From NCBI GenBank assembly GCA_965227265.1, contig OZ245738.1:3906001-3970000 (forward strand): a stretch of DNA of 64,000 nt, read 5' to 3'. The DNA comes from UBA2336 sp965227265 (lineage in GTDB: Bacteria > Bacteroidota > Bacteroidia > Cytophagales > Cyclobacteriaceae). Position numbers and translations under genes: made by a program. Within the stretch, counting starts at the first letter, position 1, and each line of letters begins with the position of its first letter. A model generated the notes under the pieces. The model had not been told where the DNA came from. It did not search any database and saw only the letters and a program-made list of their open reading frames with translations. Positions 35,488-44,094 of the stretch are shown piece by piece.

Positions 35488-35515
35488 GTAGAGACGTAAA
35501 ATTTTGCGTCTCTAC
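35488..35515. repeat. 28-bp palindrome, copy 2
   Basis: Second copy of the palindrome at 14500-14527; one base differs in the left arm (GACGT instead of GACGC). It lies between the receptor gene and the prenyltransferase gene. Confidence 0.88.
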
Positions 35516-35560
35516 GTTAAAACCCGAACATTCGGCTTCACATTTCGTATTTTTACCCGT

Positions 35561-36412
35561 ATGCCTCCTTCGCGTAAAAATATGGTCGAATCGTTCCTGC
35601 GCCTTACGCGAGCCTGGAATCTGCTGATCATTGTATTTGCGCAGTATTTCACCGCCTGGTTTCTGGCAAAAGCTGATGTGCTCCACGATCCCTACCTTTT
35701 TCTGCTGTCGCTTTCAACGGTATTGATTGCAGCCGGAGGGTATGTGATCAACGATTATTATGATGTTAAGATTGACGTAATCAACAATCCTGAACGGGTC
35801 GTTATCGGAAAAACAATTCACAGAAGGTTTGCCATTTTGCTTCACGTAGCGTTATCCGTTTTGGGTATTTTAATCGGACTGTTGGTTTCGTGGAAGCTTG
35901 CTGTGGTGAATGTGCTTGCTGTTTCTGTGTTATGGTTTTATTCAAACCTGTTGAAGCGACTTCCCTTTATTGGCAACTTTACGGTAGCACTTCTCACAGG
36001 TTTTTCAATTGCCATCTTATTGTTCCTGTATCAAACAAATATTGGATTAATTCTCGTGTACGCAGTCTTTTCATTTTTTATGACACTGATACGTGAGATC
36101 ATTAAAGACATGGAAGATTTAAAAGGGGATAATACCTACGGTTGTAAAACGCTTCCTATTATCTGGGGGATCAGAAAAACAAAAATTACACTTTATGCCA
36201 TTATCGCTATATTTTCAATAGCTGTAGCGTTGATCAATTATGCATATGTAAAGCTTCCCGTAATTTATTTTGTGATGCTGCTGTTTGTTCCCTTGGCCTG
36301 GCTTACAGCTCAGCTTGTCCGTGCCGATACGAAAAAAGATTTTGGCTGGCTCAGCAGCTTTTGTAAGGTAATCATGTTGCTGGGAATCTTGAGCATGACG
36401 CTGATTCACTGA
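35561..36412 (+). CDS. UbiA family prenyltransferase
   Basis: 283 aa from ATG 35561; a longer TTG frame would begin inside the palindrome and was rejected. Eight or nine membrane helices. The first Asp-rich motif NDYYDVKIDVIN and the second KDMEDLKGDN bind the Mg-prenyl diphosphate. Family members make quinones, haem A, chlorophyll or archaeal-type ethers; in Bacteroidota this type is often annotated as geranylgeranylglycerol-phosphate geranylgeranyltransferase. Specificity is not provable here. Confidence 0.85.
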   Translation: MPPSRKNMVESFLRLTRAWNLLIIVFAQYFTAWFLAKADVLHDPYLFLLSLSTVLIAAGGYVINDYYDVKIDVINNPERVVIGKTIHRRFAILLHVALSVLGILIGLLVSWKLAVVNVLAVSVLWFYSNLLKRLPFIGNFTVALLTGFSIAILLFLYQTNIGLILVYAVFSFFMTLIREIIKDMEDLKGDNTYGCKTLPIIWGIRKTKITLYAIIAIFSIAVALINYAYVKLPVIYFVMLLFVPLAWLTAQLVRADTKKDFGWLSSFCKVIMLLGILSMTLIH

Positions 36413-36431
36413 ATTGTGTTTTCTTTGCAAG

Positions 36432-37007
36432 ATGAAGCCTCACCGCATCGCTATTTTTGCTTCCGGCAGCGGATCGAACGCTGAAGAGATCATCACCTAT
36501 TTTCAATATCATCCTTCCATTGAGGTTAAACTTTTACTGAGTAACAACGTAAATGCCCAGGCTTTACAGCGTGCAGAGAAATTTAAGATCAAATCAAAAA
36601 CTTTTACTAAAATACAATTTCGCGAAAGCCGCGAAGTGCTGCATTGGTTAAAGGAAGAGAAAATTACTCACTTGATACTGGCGGGTTTTATGTGGCTTGT
36701 GCCCGATTATCTTACTTATAATTATTCTGGCAAAATCATCAACATTCATCCTGCCTTGCTTCCCAAGTTTGGCGGGAAAGGAATGTATGGCATGTTTGTT
36801 CACGAAGCTGTGAAAGCAGCCGCTGAGAGAGAGACCGGCATCACTATTCATGAGGTAAATGAACATTACGATGAGGGGAAAATTGTTTTTCAGGCGACAT
36901 GTGGTGTTGATGAGAGTGATACACCTCAAAGCATTGCATTAAAAGTGCAACACCTTGAGCACATGCATTATCCAAAAGTTATTGAACGCTGGGTGTTGAA
37001 TAAGTAA
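36432..37007 (+). CDS. purN: Phosphoribosylglycinamide formyltransferase
   Basis: 191 aa from ATG 36432. ASGSGSNAEEI at the N terminus binds the phosphate of GAR, and NIHPALLPKFGGKGMYG includes the catalytic Asn and His, with HYDEGKIVFQ holding the catalytic Asp. It transfers a formyl group from 10-formyl-THF to GAR in purine synthesis. A TTTCTTTG box (36420-36427, one base off TAnnTTTG) ends 4 nt before the ATG. It follows the UbiA gene by 19 bp. Confidence 0.94.
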   Translation: MKPHRIAIFASGSGSNAEEIITYFQYHPSIEVKLLLSNNVNAQALQRAEKFKIKSKTFTKIQFRESREVLHWLKEEKITHLILAGFMWLVPDYLTYNYSGKIINIHPALLPKFGGKGMYGMFVHEAVKAAAERETGITIHEVNEHYDEGKIVFQATCGVDESDTPQSIALKVQHLEHMHYPKVIERWVLNK

Positions 37008-37029
37008 GTATTTTTTGTGTACAAATTTT

Positions 37030-38166
37030 TTAAAAGGAAAATGAAGTCATTAATTGAAGTTCTTTAATTTTTTGATTTTCGGTATTTCCAAACCAGCCTT
37101 TCCCTAATCCTGTTCCTACATTATATTTCAACTCTACTCCAATAGATTTTTTTTGGCCAACTGAAAACTCCAATCCTGTTCCTATCGTTCCGGATAATTG
37201 AAAGTTCCAGACTCTATAGAAATCTTTATCTTTTGCGGAAGTGCCTTCCCAGCTTAGAATTGTTTCATGGTTTATATTATATCCAAACATGGGTCCGGCA
37301 CTCATAACATACCTCACCTTCAGCCCTGTCGTTTTATACTTGTAGAGTATGGGAAGATTTAATAAGGTTGTATTCGTCTTTAACGTTATTGTTCGGTCAA
37401 CTTCTTTTTTACTTTCATTGTAACGCATATTTTGCAGGTAAAATTGGACAGTTAAAAAGGAAGTGGCTCCAGCGAGTGGTACATCCATAAATAATCCAAA
37501 GAATGGAGATGTCTTGGTACTGCTAATAGACGAAGCTCTGTAGTTTTCGGATGGTGGATACACCAAAGAATTATAAGTCTCTCTGTAGTTTGCTAAGAGT
37601 TCGGTTTTACTTACTCCCACATACATACCGATTCTAACGGATGGAAAATAACCACGATACGATTCTCCATAAAGCTTAAAGACACGGGTAAGGGATTTTC
37701 GGTTGAATTTGGCTATTGATTTACCATGAAAATCATTGTCAGGTAGTAGTTCTGTGAGCGTCTCCTGAAATGAGGAATCTTTTTTAAGCTCGATCAGCGT
37801 GCTATCTTTTTCACCAAAAAACCTGTGGCTCTTACCTGTTTTTAATGAGTAAAGTTTTACATTTTTATCGACAAGCGTTAACAGAAAATATTTTTTTTGA
37901 GACGCACCTTCCTGCACAAATTTGCTTACGTAATGCTCATTCTTAAATCCATAGGTAATTAGATCATCCGGGAAATAATTAATTGAAGGTGACACCTTAG
38001 TAATTGCAAAAGATACTTTTCGATTTAAAAGTATTTTCTTTTGCTCTTTAACAAACCCTGTTCGATAGGCTGAATCAGTTGAAATATAACCTTTCACTTG
38101 GGCGAAGCAGGTTGCGGAAATTGCAAGTAAAACAGTACAAGCACTGAATACCGAAATGCGTCTCAT
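37030..38166 (-). CDS. Outer-membrane beta-barrel protein, PorT-like
   Basis: 378 aa from ATG 38166, where the signal peptide starts (FSACTVLLAISATCFAQ). An N-terminal domain (residues about 22-190) is followed by a C-terminal barrel typical of outer-membrane beta-barrel families in Bacteroidota (IGMYVGVSKTELLANY, SFLTVQFYLQNMRYNE, KVRYVMSAGPMFGYNI, SIGVELKYNVGTGLGKGW, ending LMTSFSF). No specific function. It is downstream of and in the same direction as the thioesterase gene (38 bp gap). Confidence 0.7.
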   Translation of the reverse strand: MRRISVFSACTVLLAISATCFAQVKGYISTDSAYRTGFVKEQKKILLNRKVSFAITKVSPSINYFPDDLITYGFKNEHYVSKFVQEGASQKKYFLLTLVDKNVKLYSLKTGKSHRFFGEKDSTLIELKKDSSFQETLTELLPDNDFHGKSIAKFNRKSLTRVFKLYGESYRGYFPSVRIGMYVGVSKTELLANYRETYNSLVYPPSENYRASSISSTKTSPFFGLFMDVPLAGATSFLTVQFYLQNMRYNESKKEVDRTITLKTNTTLLNLPILYKYKTTGLKVRYVMSAGPMFGYNINHETILSWEGTSAKDKDFYRVWNFQLSGTIGTGLEFSVGQKKSIGVELKYNVGTGLGKGWFGNTENQKIKELQLMTSFSF

Positions 38167-38204
38167 ATACTTAAGGGATATTTTATCCACTAATAAAATT
38201 TTGA

Positions 38205-38639
38205 TCAAGACCAGGTAAAGTCGGCCGACTTTGGAAACTGGGAAAATATCTTTTGAATAAACTCATCAGGCTTGGCCAGCTTGCGAAGCCTGAGATCAAT
38301 CCACGCGCCATCGATGGTTAGGGTTGCTGCCAGTGAACCATCTTCTTTTAAAAACGTATGCTTTAGGCTCCACCTACTGTAATCTTCCGTTGATTTATGC
38401 ATTTCTACGGTAAGCGTAATCCTATCTTCTAAATGAATTTCTCTTCGGAAGATTGCTTCTTCCCGAAACAGAACCGGGCCAATCTGAAGCTCTTCAAGCT
38501 TATGCGTTGTTAGCCCGCGTTCGCTAAGCAGTTTCATACGAGCAGCTGCGCCAAAATCATAATATACAGAATGACGCAAGTGCCGGTTAGCATCAATATC
38601 CGCCCAGCGGATGGAGATAGGCATCGAAAAAGTTGACAT
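38205..38639 (-). CDS. Acyl-CoA thioesterase (hotdog fold)
   Basis: 144 aa of the 4-hydroxybenzoyl-CoA thioesterase/FatB type: RWADIDANRHLRHSVYYDFG carries the catalytic Asp region and the long helix, followed by the five-strand sheet (AIFRREIHLEDRITLTVE, YSRWSLKHTFLKEDGSL). It hydrolyses acyl-CoA or acyl-ACP; chain specificity unknown. A TAnnTTTG box on this strand (38656-38663) precedes it. Confidence 0.85.
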   Translation of the reverse strand: MSTFSMPISIRWADIDANRHLRHSVYYDFGAAARMKLLSERGLTTHKLEELQIGPVLFREEAIFRREIHLEDRITLTVEMHKSTEDYSRWSLKHTFLKEDGSLAATLTIDGAWIDLRLRKLAKPDEFIQKIFSQFPKSADFTWS

Positions 38640-38655
38640 AGGGGAAAATAAAAAT

Positions 38656-38663
38656 CAAAAGTA
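38656..38663 (-). promoter_or_regulatory. TAnnTTTG -7 box of the thioesterase gene
   Basis: On the minus strand this reads TACTTTTG, matching the Bacteroidota -7 consensus, 16 nt before the ATG. Confidence 0.4.
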
Positions 38664-38694
38664 GTAACTTCTCGCACGCTAAACCTAACACACG

Positions 38695-39552
38695 ATGCAA
38701 CAATCTGTGCTCACCGCTGTATTTATGCCGATTGCCCTGGGCATTATTATGCTCGGCCTCGGATTGTCTCTTACCCTTCAGGACTTTAAACGCGTAACGC
38801 AATATCCAAAAGCTGTTACGTTAGCATTAGTTTGCCAGATGATTGTACTGCCAGCGCTATGCTTCGGACTGGTGATTGCAACCGGGTTGACTCCTGCACT
38901 TTGTGTTGGAATGATGTTGCTGGCGGCTTCTCCAGGAGGCGCAACAGCAAATCTATACAGCCATTTATCGAAAGGCGATGTAGCGTTGAACGTAACGCTT
39001 ACGGCTATCAACAGTATTCTTACACTTTTTACGCTTCCGTTAATCGTAAACTTTTCGCTGAATTATTTTATGGAGTCTGGTCAGTATGTGCCGGTTCAGT
39101 TTCAAAAAGTAGTTGAGGTGTTTGCTATTGTATTGATCCCAGTTTCCATAGGCATGCTGATCCGAAAACAAAGGCCTGCATTTGCAGCCAAAATGGATAA
39201 GCCGGTAAAGATCGCTTCTGCACTTATTTTGATTTTGTTAATTATCTCCGTAACGATTCGTGAAAAACAGGTGCTAGTTGAGTATGCAGGAAGCCTTGGA
39301 CTGCCTGTTTTACTTTTTAATATTCTTAGTATGGGAGTTGGATACTATATACCAAGAGTGATGAGCATCGATAAAAAGCAATCCATTGCGATTGGAATGG
39401 AGATAGGAATTCACAACGGTACGCTAGCCATTTACATTGCGTTAAGTGTACTGGCAAACTCAACAATGTCCATTCCGCCTGCGATTTACAGTCTGCTAAT
39501 GTTTTTTACCGCAGCTATTTTTGGCTTTTGGGTAAGTCGGAAAAGCAATTGA
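38695..39552 (+). CDS. Bile acid:sodium symporter family protein
   Basis: 285 aa with about nine predicted transmembrane helices. Na-site motifs of the SBF/ASBT fold are visible: ASPGGATANLYSHLSKGDVALNV (crossover with the conserved Gly/Ala/Asn) and MEIGIHNGTLAIYIAL in the last third. Family members co-transport Na+ with bile acids, pantoate or other organic acids. Bacterial substrate unknown. It is divergent from the thioesterase gene by 55 bp. Confidence 0.88.
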   Translation: MQQSVLTAVFMPIALGIIMLGLGLSLTLQDFKRVTQYPKAVTLALVCQMIVLPALCFGLVIATGLTPALCVGMMLLAASPGGATANLYSHLSKGDVALNVTLTAINSILTLFTLPLIVNFSLNYFMESGQYVPVQFQKVVEVFAIVLIPVSIGMLIRKQRPAFAAKMDKPVKIASALILILLIISVTIREKQVLVEYAGSLGLPVLLFNILSMGVGYYIPRVMSIDKKQSIAIGMEIGIHNGTLAIYIALSVLANSTMSIPPAIYSLLMFFTAAIFGFWVSRKSN

Positions 39553-39564
39553 TTAGAAATTTAC

Positions 39565-40758
39565 TTAAGGCGTATTAACTTCATTAAACCCGCCTTCAGC
39601 ATGATCCGTCCAGCTCATTGGATAATTCTTATCTAAGAATTCAAGCGAGTCCTCCGTTAAATGCAGCGGGTGAAACGTATCGATCATCACAGCAAGTTCG
39701 TGTGTCTCTTTAGCGCCAATGCTTTTTTCAACCGTTCCCGGATGCGGGCCGTGCGGTAATCCACCAGGATGCAAAGTGAATGATCCGCGCTCAATACCTC
39801 TGCGGCTCATAAAGTTTCCTTCCGCATAATACAACACTTCATCGCTGTCGATGTTGCTGTGATTGTAAGGTGCAGGAATAGCCAGCGGATGATAATCAAA
39901 CAAGCGCGGTACAAATGAACAGATCACAAAATTATGTGCTTGGAATGTTTGGTGTACCGGTGGCGGTTGGTGAATTCTTCCAGTAACAGGTTCAAAATCG
40001 TGAATAGAAAAGGCATAAGGCCATAAAAATCCATCCCAGCCAATTAAATCCAGCGGACTATGTTCGTAAACATAGTTATGTAAAAAACCCTGCTTCTTGA
40101 TCTTCAATAAAAATTCACCCTTGCTACTGTCGGTTATTAATTCATGGGGCGGACGAATGTCACGTTCGCAATAAGGTGAATGTTCACCTAACTGACCAAG
40201 CTGGTTGCGATAACGTTTAACCGTTTCCACGGGTGAATTGGCTTCGATGATTAATAAACGTAAAGGCCCTTCTTCAAACTCAAGTTTATAAATTACTGTG
40301 CGTGGAATAACGATGTAATCACCTTGCCTGATTTCCAATTTTCCGAATGGAGAAATTAAAACACCTTTGCCATCATGTACATACAATACTTCATCGCCTT
40401 CAGCATTTTTATAGAAGTAATCCATTTTACGCTCCGTTGGAGAACAGATTGAAATGGAGCAATCATTATTTTTCAACAGTACTTTGCGTGCACTTAAATA
40501 ATCTGTTCCGGTGGTGGTGACTTTAGATGTATTGAGATGCGTTTGCTTCAACGCATAATCCGTCACGATTTTTGGACCGTATTTCACCGGCTCTTTTACT
40601 GCCTTGATACGCGTGGGTGCATGAATATGATATAGATTGGAATAAATTCCGGAAAATCCTTCTGAGCTTACAAGCTCTTCTTTATAAAGACTGCCCTCCG
40701 GCTGACGAAACTGTGTGTGACGCTTGGGTGGAATTTGTCCTAAACGATGGTAGTACAT
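39565..40758 (-). CDS. hmgA: Homogentisate 1,2-dioxygenase
   Basis: 397 aa, bicupin. The N-terminal part (YYHRLGQIPPKRHTQFR) is diagnostic, GWDGFLWPYAFSIHDFEP is the family core, and the C-terminal cupin supplies the iron ligands (SDEVLYYAEGNF and LHPGGLPHGPHPG). It opens the ring of homogentisate to maleylacetoacetate in tyrosine catabolism. Other pathway genes are not in this window, so the rest of the route is elsewhere. Confidence 0.95.
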   Translation of the reverse strand: MYYHRLGQIPPKRHTQFRQPEGSLYKEELVSSEGFSGIYSNLYHIHAPTRIKAVKEPVKYGPKIVTDYALKQTHLNTSKVTTTGTDYLSARKVLLKNNDCSISICSPTERKMDYFYKNAEGDEVLYVHDGKGVLISPFGKLEIRQGDYIVIPRTVIYKLEFEEGPLRLLIIEANSPVETVKRYRNQLGQLGEHSPYCERDIRPPHELITDSSKGEFLLKIKKQGFLHNYVYEHSPLDLIGWDGFLWPYAFSIHDFEPVTGRIHQPPPVHQTFQAHNFVICSFVPRLFDYHPLAIPAPYNHSNIDSDEVLYYAEGNFMSRRGIERGSFTLHPGGLPHGPHPGTVEKSIGAKETHELAVMIDTFHPLHLTEDSLEFLDKNYPMSWTDHAEGGFNEVNTP

Positions 40759-40830
40759 AGGCCTGTTTTTTTTACAGACCTTAAATTAATAAATGCAGAT
40801 GGAATTAACTTAGAAAATGCCTGTTAACAG

Positions 40831-42456
40831 CTATAACTCGGTATTCTTCAATTCCGGTATTCTGTCAAACAGTTTTAATGCTTGCTGGAATACTTCATTC
40901 GTTTCGTTCATGATGGGGTATAATCCATCATTCCCCCAAACTTTACGAGCAATCTGGGCTTTTACATGTACCTGGAATAATTTTTTCTTCAACCTGAGCT
41001 CTTCGTAATCGGGTTTGAGTTTTTTCTGTTGGCCGAGTTTTACAAGGTCATTCAACATTTCATCGGTCACGTTGAATTTGGTATAGAATGAATCAAAGCC
41101 TTTGTCTTCTAATTCTTTCTTATGTTTCTCAGCGTACTTGAATGCGTACTCATAAATAGCAGTTGTTGAATAAAGTTCATTCAGATAATGACTGTTCTGT
41201 GTTGTGTCGAGTGGAATAAAATAGTCTGGCATAATGCCCCCACCACCATACACCGTTCTTCCATTTTGTGTGGTATATTTTAACGTGTCGTTGAAATGAA
41301 TACTGTCGGCATGGAAGAATTCACCTTTTTTATAACGACTTAAAATATCCTGAGAATATTCATCCTCATCATCGTAAGGTTTTTGAATAGAACGTCCGCT
41401 TGGCGTGTAGTAACGTGAAATAGTCAAGCGCAATTCTGAACCATCGCTCAAATCAAAGGGACTTTGAACCAATCCTTTTCCGTATGATCTGCGACCTACC
41501 ACCAAAGCGCGATCGTTGTCTTGTAAAGCACCGGCCAAAATTTCTGAAGCTGATGCGCTCCATTCATTTACAAGCACAATCAAATCTCCGTTTTCAAAAT
41601 TTCCCTGGTTCGTTGAGCTTGCATCTGTGTTGAGATCAGTATCTTTTCCATTGGTATATACTATTTTCTTACCGCCAGAAAGAAAATCATCCGCCATTTG
41701 AATCGCTACCTGCATGTAACCACCACCATTACTTTGTAAGTCAAGTATCAATCGCTTCATTCCGCGACCTTTTAACTTGTTAAGTGCAGCGCTGAACTCA
41801 TCATACGTTGTTGCGGCAAAGCGACTGATCTTGATATAACCTGTTTCCGGGTCAACCATGTACGCAACATCAAGCGAGAACTGTGGAATCTTATCGCGTA
41901 TAATTTTAAATTCTAGTGGTTCTGGTGAACCGGAACGGAGGATTGTAACTTTTACTTCTGTTCCACTGGGTCCCTTCAATGACTTCATCACATTCGGTGA
42001 CGTAATACCAACTCCGGCAACATCTTTATCATCTACTTTAATGATCTTATCCCCTGATAAAATTCCAAGCGCTTCCGATGGCCCTCCTGCCAATGGGGAA
42101 ATAATAACTATTGTATCCTGGAAAATATTGAACTCCACACCAATACCATCAAAATTTCCGCGGAGGTCTTCATTGGCTTGTAACCGGTCTGAAGCGGGAA
42201 TATAGACTGAATGCGGATCAAGCTTGGCCAACAAATGCTGGATCGCTTCATCCACCAGCTTATCGGTTTTCATTTCATCAACATACTTTTGATCGATATA
42301 GGTCAACACCTCCCGCAGCTTTTGAACATCTTTACCAACTTCAGAAGAAGTTTTTTTTGTGTTCAGGCTTGCGCCTATAAAAATGCCACCTGCCAGTCCA
42401 AGGCAAAGAATAATGGGAAGGCTGATCTGGTACCGGGTATTTTTCTGTTCGCTCAT
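40831..42456 (-). CDS. S41 family C-terminal processing protease
   Basis: 541 aa from ATG 42456. An N-terminal transmembrane anchor or signal (LPIILCLGLAGGIFIGASL), a PDZ domain (about 70-160), then the S41 core with the catalytic Ser in NEWSASASEI and Lys in RRSYGKGLVQ. A C-terminal helical tail of about 100 residues with Lys/Glu-rich segments follows. It trims C termini of periplasmic proteins. Convergent and divergent neighbours give no further hint. Confidence 0.9.
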   Translation of the reverse strand: MSEQKNTRYQISLPIILCLGLAGGIFIGASLNTKKTSSEVGKDVQKLREVLTYIDQKYVDEMKTDKLVDEAIQHLLAKLDPHSVYIPASDRLQANEDLRGNFDGIGVEFNIFQDTIVIISPLAGGPSEALGILSGDKIIKVDDKDVAGVGITSPNVMKSLKGPSGTEVKVTILRSGSPEPLEFKIIRDKIPQFSLDVAYMVDPETGYIKISRFAATTYDEFSAALNKLKGRGMKRLILDLQSNGGGYMQVAIQMADDFLSGGKKIVYTNGKDTDLNTDASSTNQGNFENGDLIVLVNEWSASASEILAGALQDNDRALVVGRRSYGKGLVQSPFDLSDGSELRLTISRYYTPSGRSIQKPYDDEDEYSQDILSRYKKGEFFHADSIHFNDTLKYTTQNGRTVYGGGGIMPDYFIPLDTTQNSHYLNELYSTTAIYEYAFKYAEKHKKELEDKGFDSFYTKFNVTDEMLNDLVKLGQQKKLKPDYEELRLKKKLFQVHVKAQIARKVWGNDGLYPIMNETNEVFQQALKLFDRIPELKNTEL

Positions 42457-42600
42457 ACTAAAATCTCGTCTCGTCAGTTCTTTAACGGTGCTAGATAACA
42501 AATGTTCAGCGAGGATAAATCCATTTCCTGACCGGAAACGGACAAAAAGATGAAATTAATTACCACCTGTCAATCTCTTCGCGTTTTGGCAGGCTTTCTC

Positions 42601-42608
42601 TATCTTTG
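42601..42608 (+). promoter_or_regulatory. TAnnTTTG -7 box of hemerythrin-like gene
   Basis: TATCTTTG lies 9 nt before the ATG at 42618, which would give a very short leader. Confidence 0.5.
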
Positions 42609-42617
42609 AAAATTAGC

Positions 42618-43373
42618 ATGGACAGCACAGCTTTAAAAAATAAGAAGATTGCGCAACTCGTAGACGAGAACTACGTGCACGCGTATGTGCTGTATTATTT
42701 TGGAATTCGTTTTGATGAATTTCCGGAAGACACATTGGAGCAAACCTGTAAGCGCAAAGGCTTAAAACTTGATCAGGTGGTTCGTGAGCTTGAAAATCCA
42801 ACGCATTTAAAGGAAGCCGACCTTCCGCTGATTTCGTATCCGATAGATCTGATCATCGAATATTTAAAACATTCGCACTTCTTGTTTATCAAGCATAAGC
42901 TGCCGTATATCGCGAAGCTTGTTGATTCATTTAAGGCGGATCATAAAGAGTTTACTTCTGTGGAGCGCGATTTGAAAATGGTTTTTCCATTATTTGTGGA
43001 AGATTTTATTGAGCACATCTACGAAGAAGAAGATACATTGTTCCGGTACATTAAAGCATTGGAGCGCGCATCAAAAGGAAATTTTATCCCTACCAAACTT
43101 TTCTACCTGATTGAAAAACACTCCGTGCAAAAATTTGCAATGGAGCACGATGTTCATGATGATGAAATGGAAGGCATCCGAAAGATCACTAAAGATTATC
43201 ACGTTAACGCGGATTCACCGCTGCATGTGAAATTGATTTATAATGAGCTTAAAGAATTTGAGAAGAGCCTCATCACGCACGCACGCATTGAAAATGAAAT
43301 TCTTTTCCCAAAAGCTATGGCACTTGAAGCCAAGGTGAAGCAGTCGTTTTTTGAGAAGACGAAGCTTAATTGA
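42618..43373 (+). CDS. Hemerythrin-like protein with ScdA/DUF542-like N domain
   Basis: 251 aa. Residues 10-60 resemble the ScdA_N/DUF542 region of Fe-S repair proteins such as YtfE (FGIRFDEFPEDTLEQTCKRKG), but the CCGG cysteine pair is missing. A four-helix hemerythrin-like domain follows with candidate Fe ligands in HSHFLFIKHKL, EDFIEHIYEEED, MEHDVHDDEM and ITHARIENEILFP. It probably helps repair or protects iron centres under nitrosative or oxidative stress, inferred from the family. Confidence 0.8.
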   Translation: MDSTALKNKKIAQLVDENYVHAYVLYYFGIRFDEFPEDTLEQTCKRKGLKLDQVVRELENPTHLKEADLPLISYPIDLIIEYLKHSHFLFIKHKLPYIAKLVDSFKADHKEFTSVERDLKMVFPLFVEDFIEHIYEEEDTLFRYIKALERASKGNFIPTKLFYLIEKHSVQKFAMEHDVHDDEMEGIRKITKDYHVNADSPLHVKLIYNELKEFEKSLITHARIENEILFPKAMALEAKVKQSFFEKTKLN

Positions 43374-43388
43374 TTTTTTGCGGCTTAG

Positions 43389-43452
43389 GCTTCAAGCTAC
43401 AAGCCTCAAGCTTTTCATATATCTTATCAGCTTGCAGCTTGTAGCTTGAAGC
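43389..43452. repeat. 16-bp perfect inverted repeat with internal short repeats
   Basis: GCTTCAAGCTACAAGC (43389-43404) and its complement (43437-43452). Units like CAAGC recur inside and around. It lies between the hemerythrin-like gene and ruvX. Confidence 0.9.
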
Positions 43453-43474
43453 TTGCAGCCTACGCGAAAGCACT

Positions 43475-43888
43475 TTGGGACGGGTCCTCGCCATTGATTA
43501 CGGAAAAAAAAGAACTGGCCTCGCGGTCACTGATTCATTGCGCATTATCGCCACCGCGCTGGAAACAGTAGAGACATCCTCGTTGCTTAATTACCTGAAA
43601 ACGTATACTCAAAAGGAAGTCGTTGATGAGTTTGTAATCGGAATGCCCAAGACCTTGCGAAATGAAGATTCTGAAAATGCTCCGCTGGTTAGAAAATTCA
43701 TTATCGAATTAAAAAATGCCTTCCCTGAAAAACCTGTACATGAAGCCGATGAACGGTTCACTAGTTCCATGGCCCAACAGACAATGATTTCAGGCGGCAT
43801 GAAAAAGAAAGACCGACAGATGAAAGGGAATGTCGATAAGATCAGCGCAGTCATTATTCTACAATCTTTCATGGAATCCAGAAGATAA
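43475..43888 (+). CDS. ruvX: Putative Holliday junction resolvase RuvX (YqgF)
   Basis: 137 aa with an RNase H-like fold: RVLAIDYGKKRTGLAVTD (first catalytic Asp), the FVIGMPKTL strand, and DERFTSSMAQQ with further acidic residues. The family is also linked to 16S rRNA 5'-end processing. The start is TTG (no ATG or GTG fits before RVLAIDYG). It follows the inverted repeat by 22 nt. Confidence 0.9.
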   Translation: MGRVLAIDYGKKRTGLAVTDSLRIIATALETVETSSLLNYLKTYTQKEVVDEFVIGMPKTLRNEDSENAPLVRKFIIELKNAFPEKPVHEADERFTSSMAQQTMISGGMKKKDRQMKGNVDKISAVIILQSFMESRR

Positions 43889-43892
43889 GTCT

Positions 43893-44029
43893 CGTCACTT
43901 CGAGCCTGCCGTCAGCCTGAGCGTAGTCGAAGGCAGGCAGGCGTTGTCTGCGAGAAGTTCCCAACCTTCTTGAGATTTCTCGAGATAAGTATAGATTTCC
44001 ATAGATCGTTTAGCTCACTCGAAATGACG
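43893..44029. repeat. Intergenic repeat element with 12-bp imperfect terminal inverted repeats
   Basis: CGTCACTTCGAG at 43893-43904 and CTCGAAATGACG at 44018-44029 pair with one mismatch. The interior has GCCTGCC/GGCAGGC arms around CCTGAGCGTAGTCGAAGG, a motif common in repeats of this phylum. Related core CCTGAGCGAGTCGAAGG is at 59986. It fills the gap between ruvX and def. Confidence 0.75.
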
Positions 44030-44082
44030 AAAGCTAATCCTGCAAAATCCTAAAATCCCTTAATCCTAATCAAAATACTGAT

Positions 44083-44090
44083 TAACTTTG
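44083..44090 (+). promoter_or_regulatory. TAnnTTTG -7 box just before def
   Basis: TAACTTTG ends 4 nt before the ATG at 44095. A start site in the usual position would give a leaderless mRNA. Confidence 0.55.
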
Positions 44091-44094
44091 GGCT

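Noticed and set aside
35504..35560. Longer TTG-initiated N terminus for the UbiA gene
   Set aside because: It begins inside the 28-bp palindrome and gives no membrane or family match; ATG 35561 fits the family.
43389..43452. CRISPR-like repeat array
   Set aside because: Only one inverted pair with short overlapping units; no equal spacers and no cas genes.
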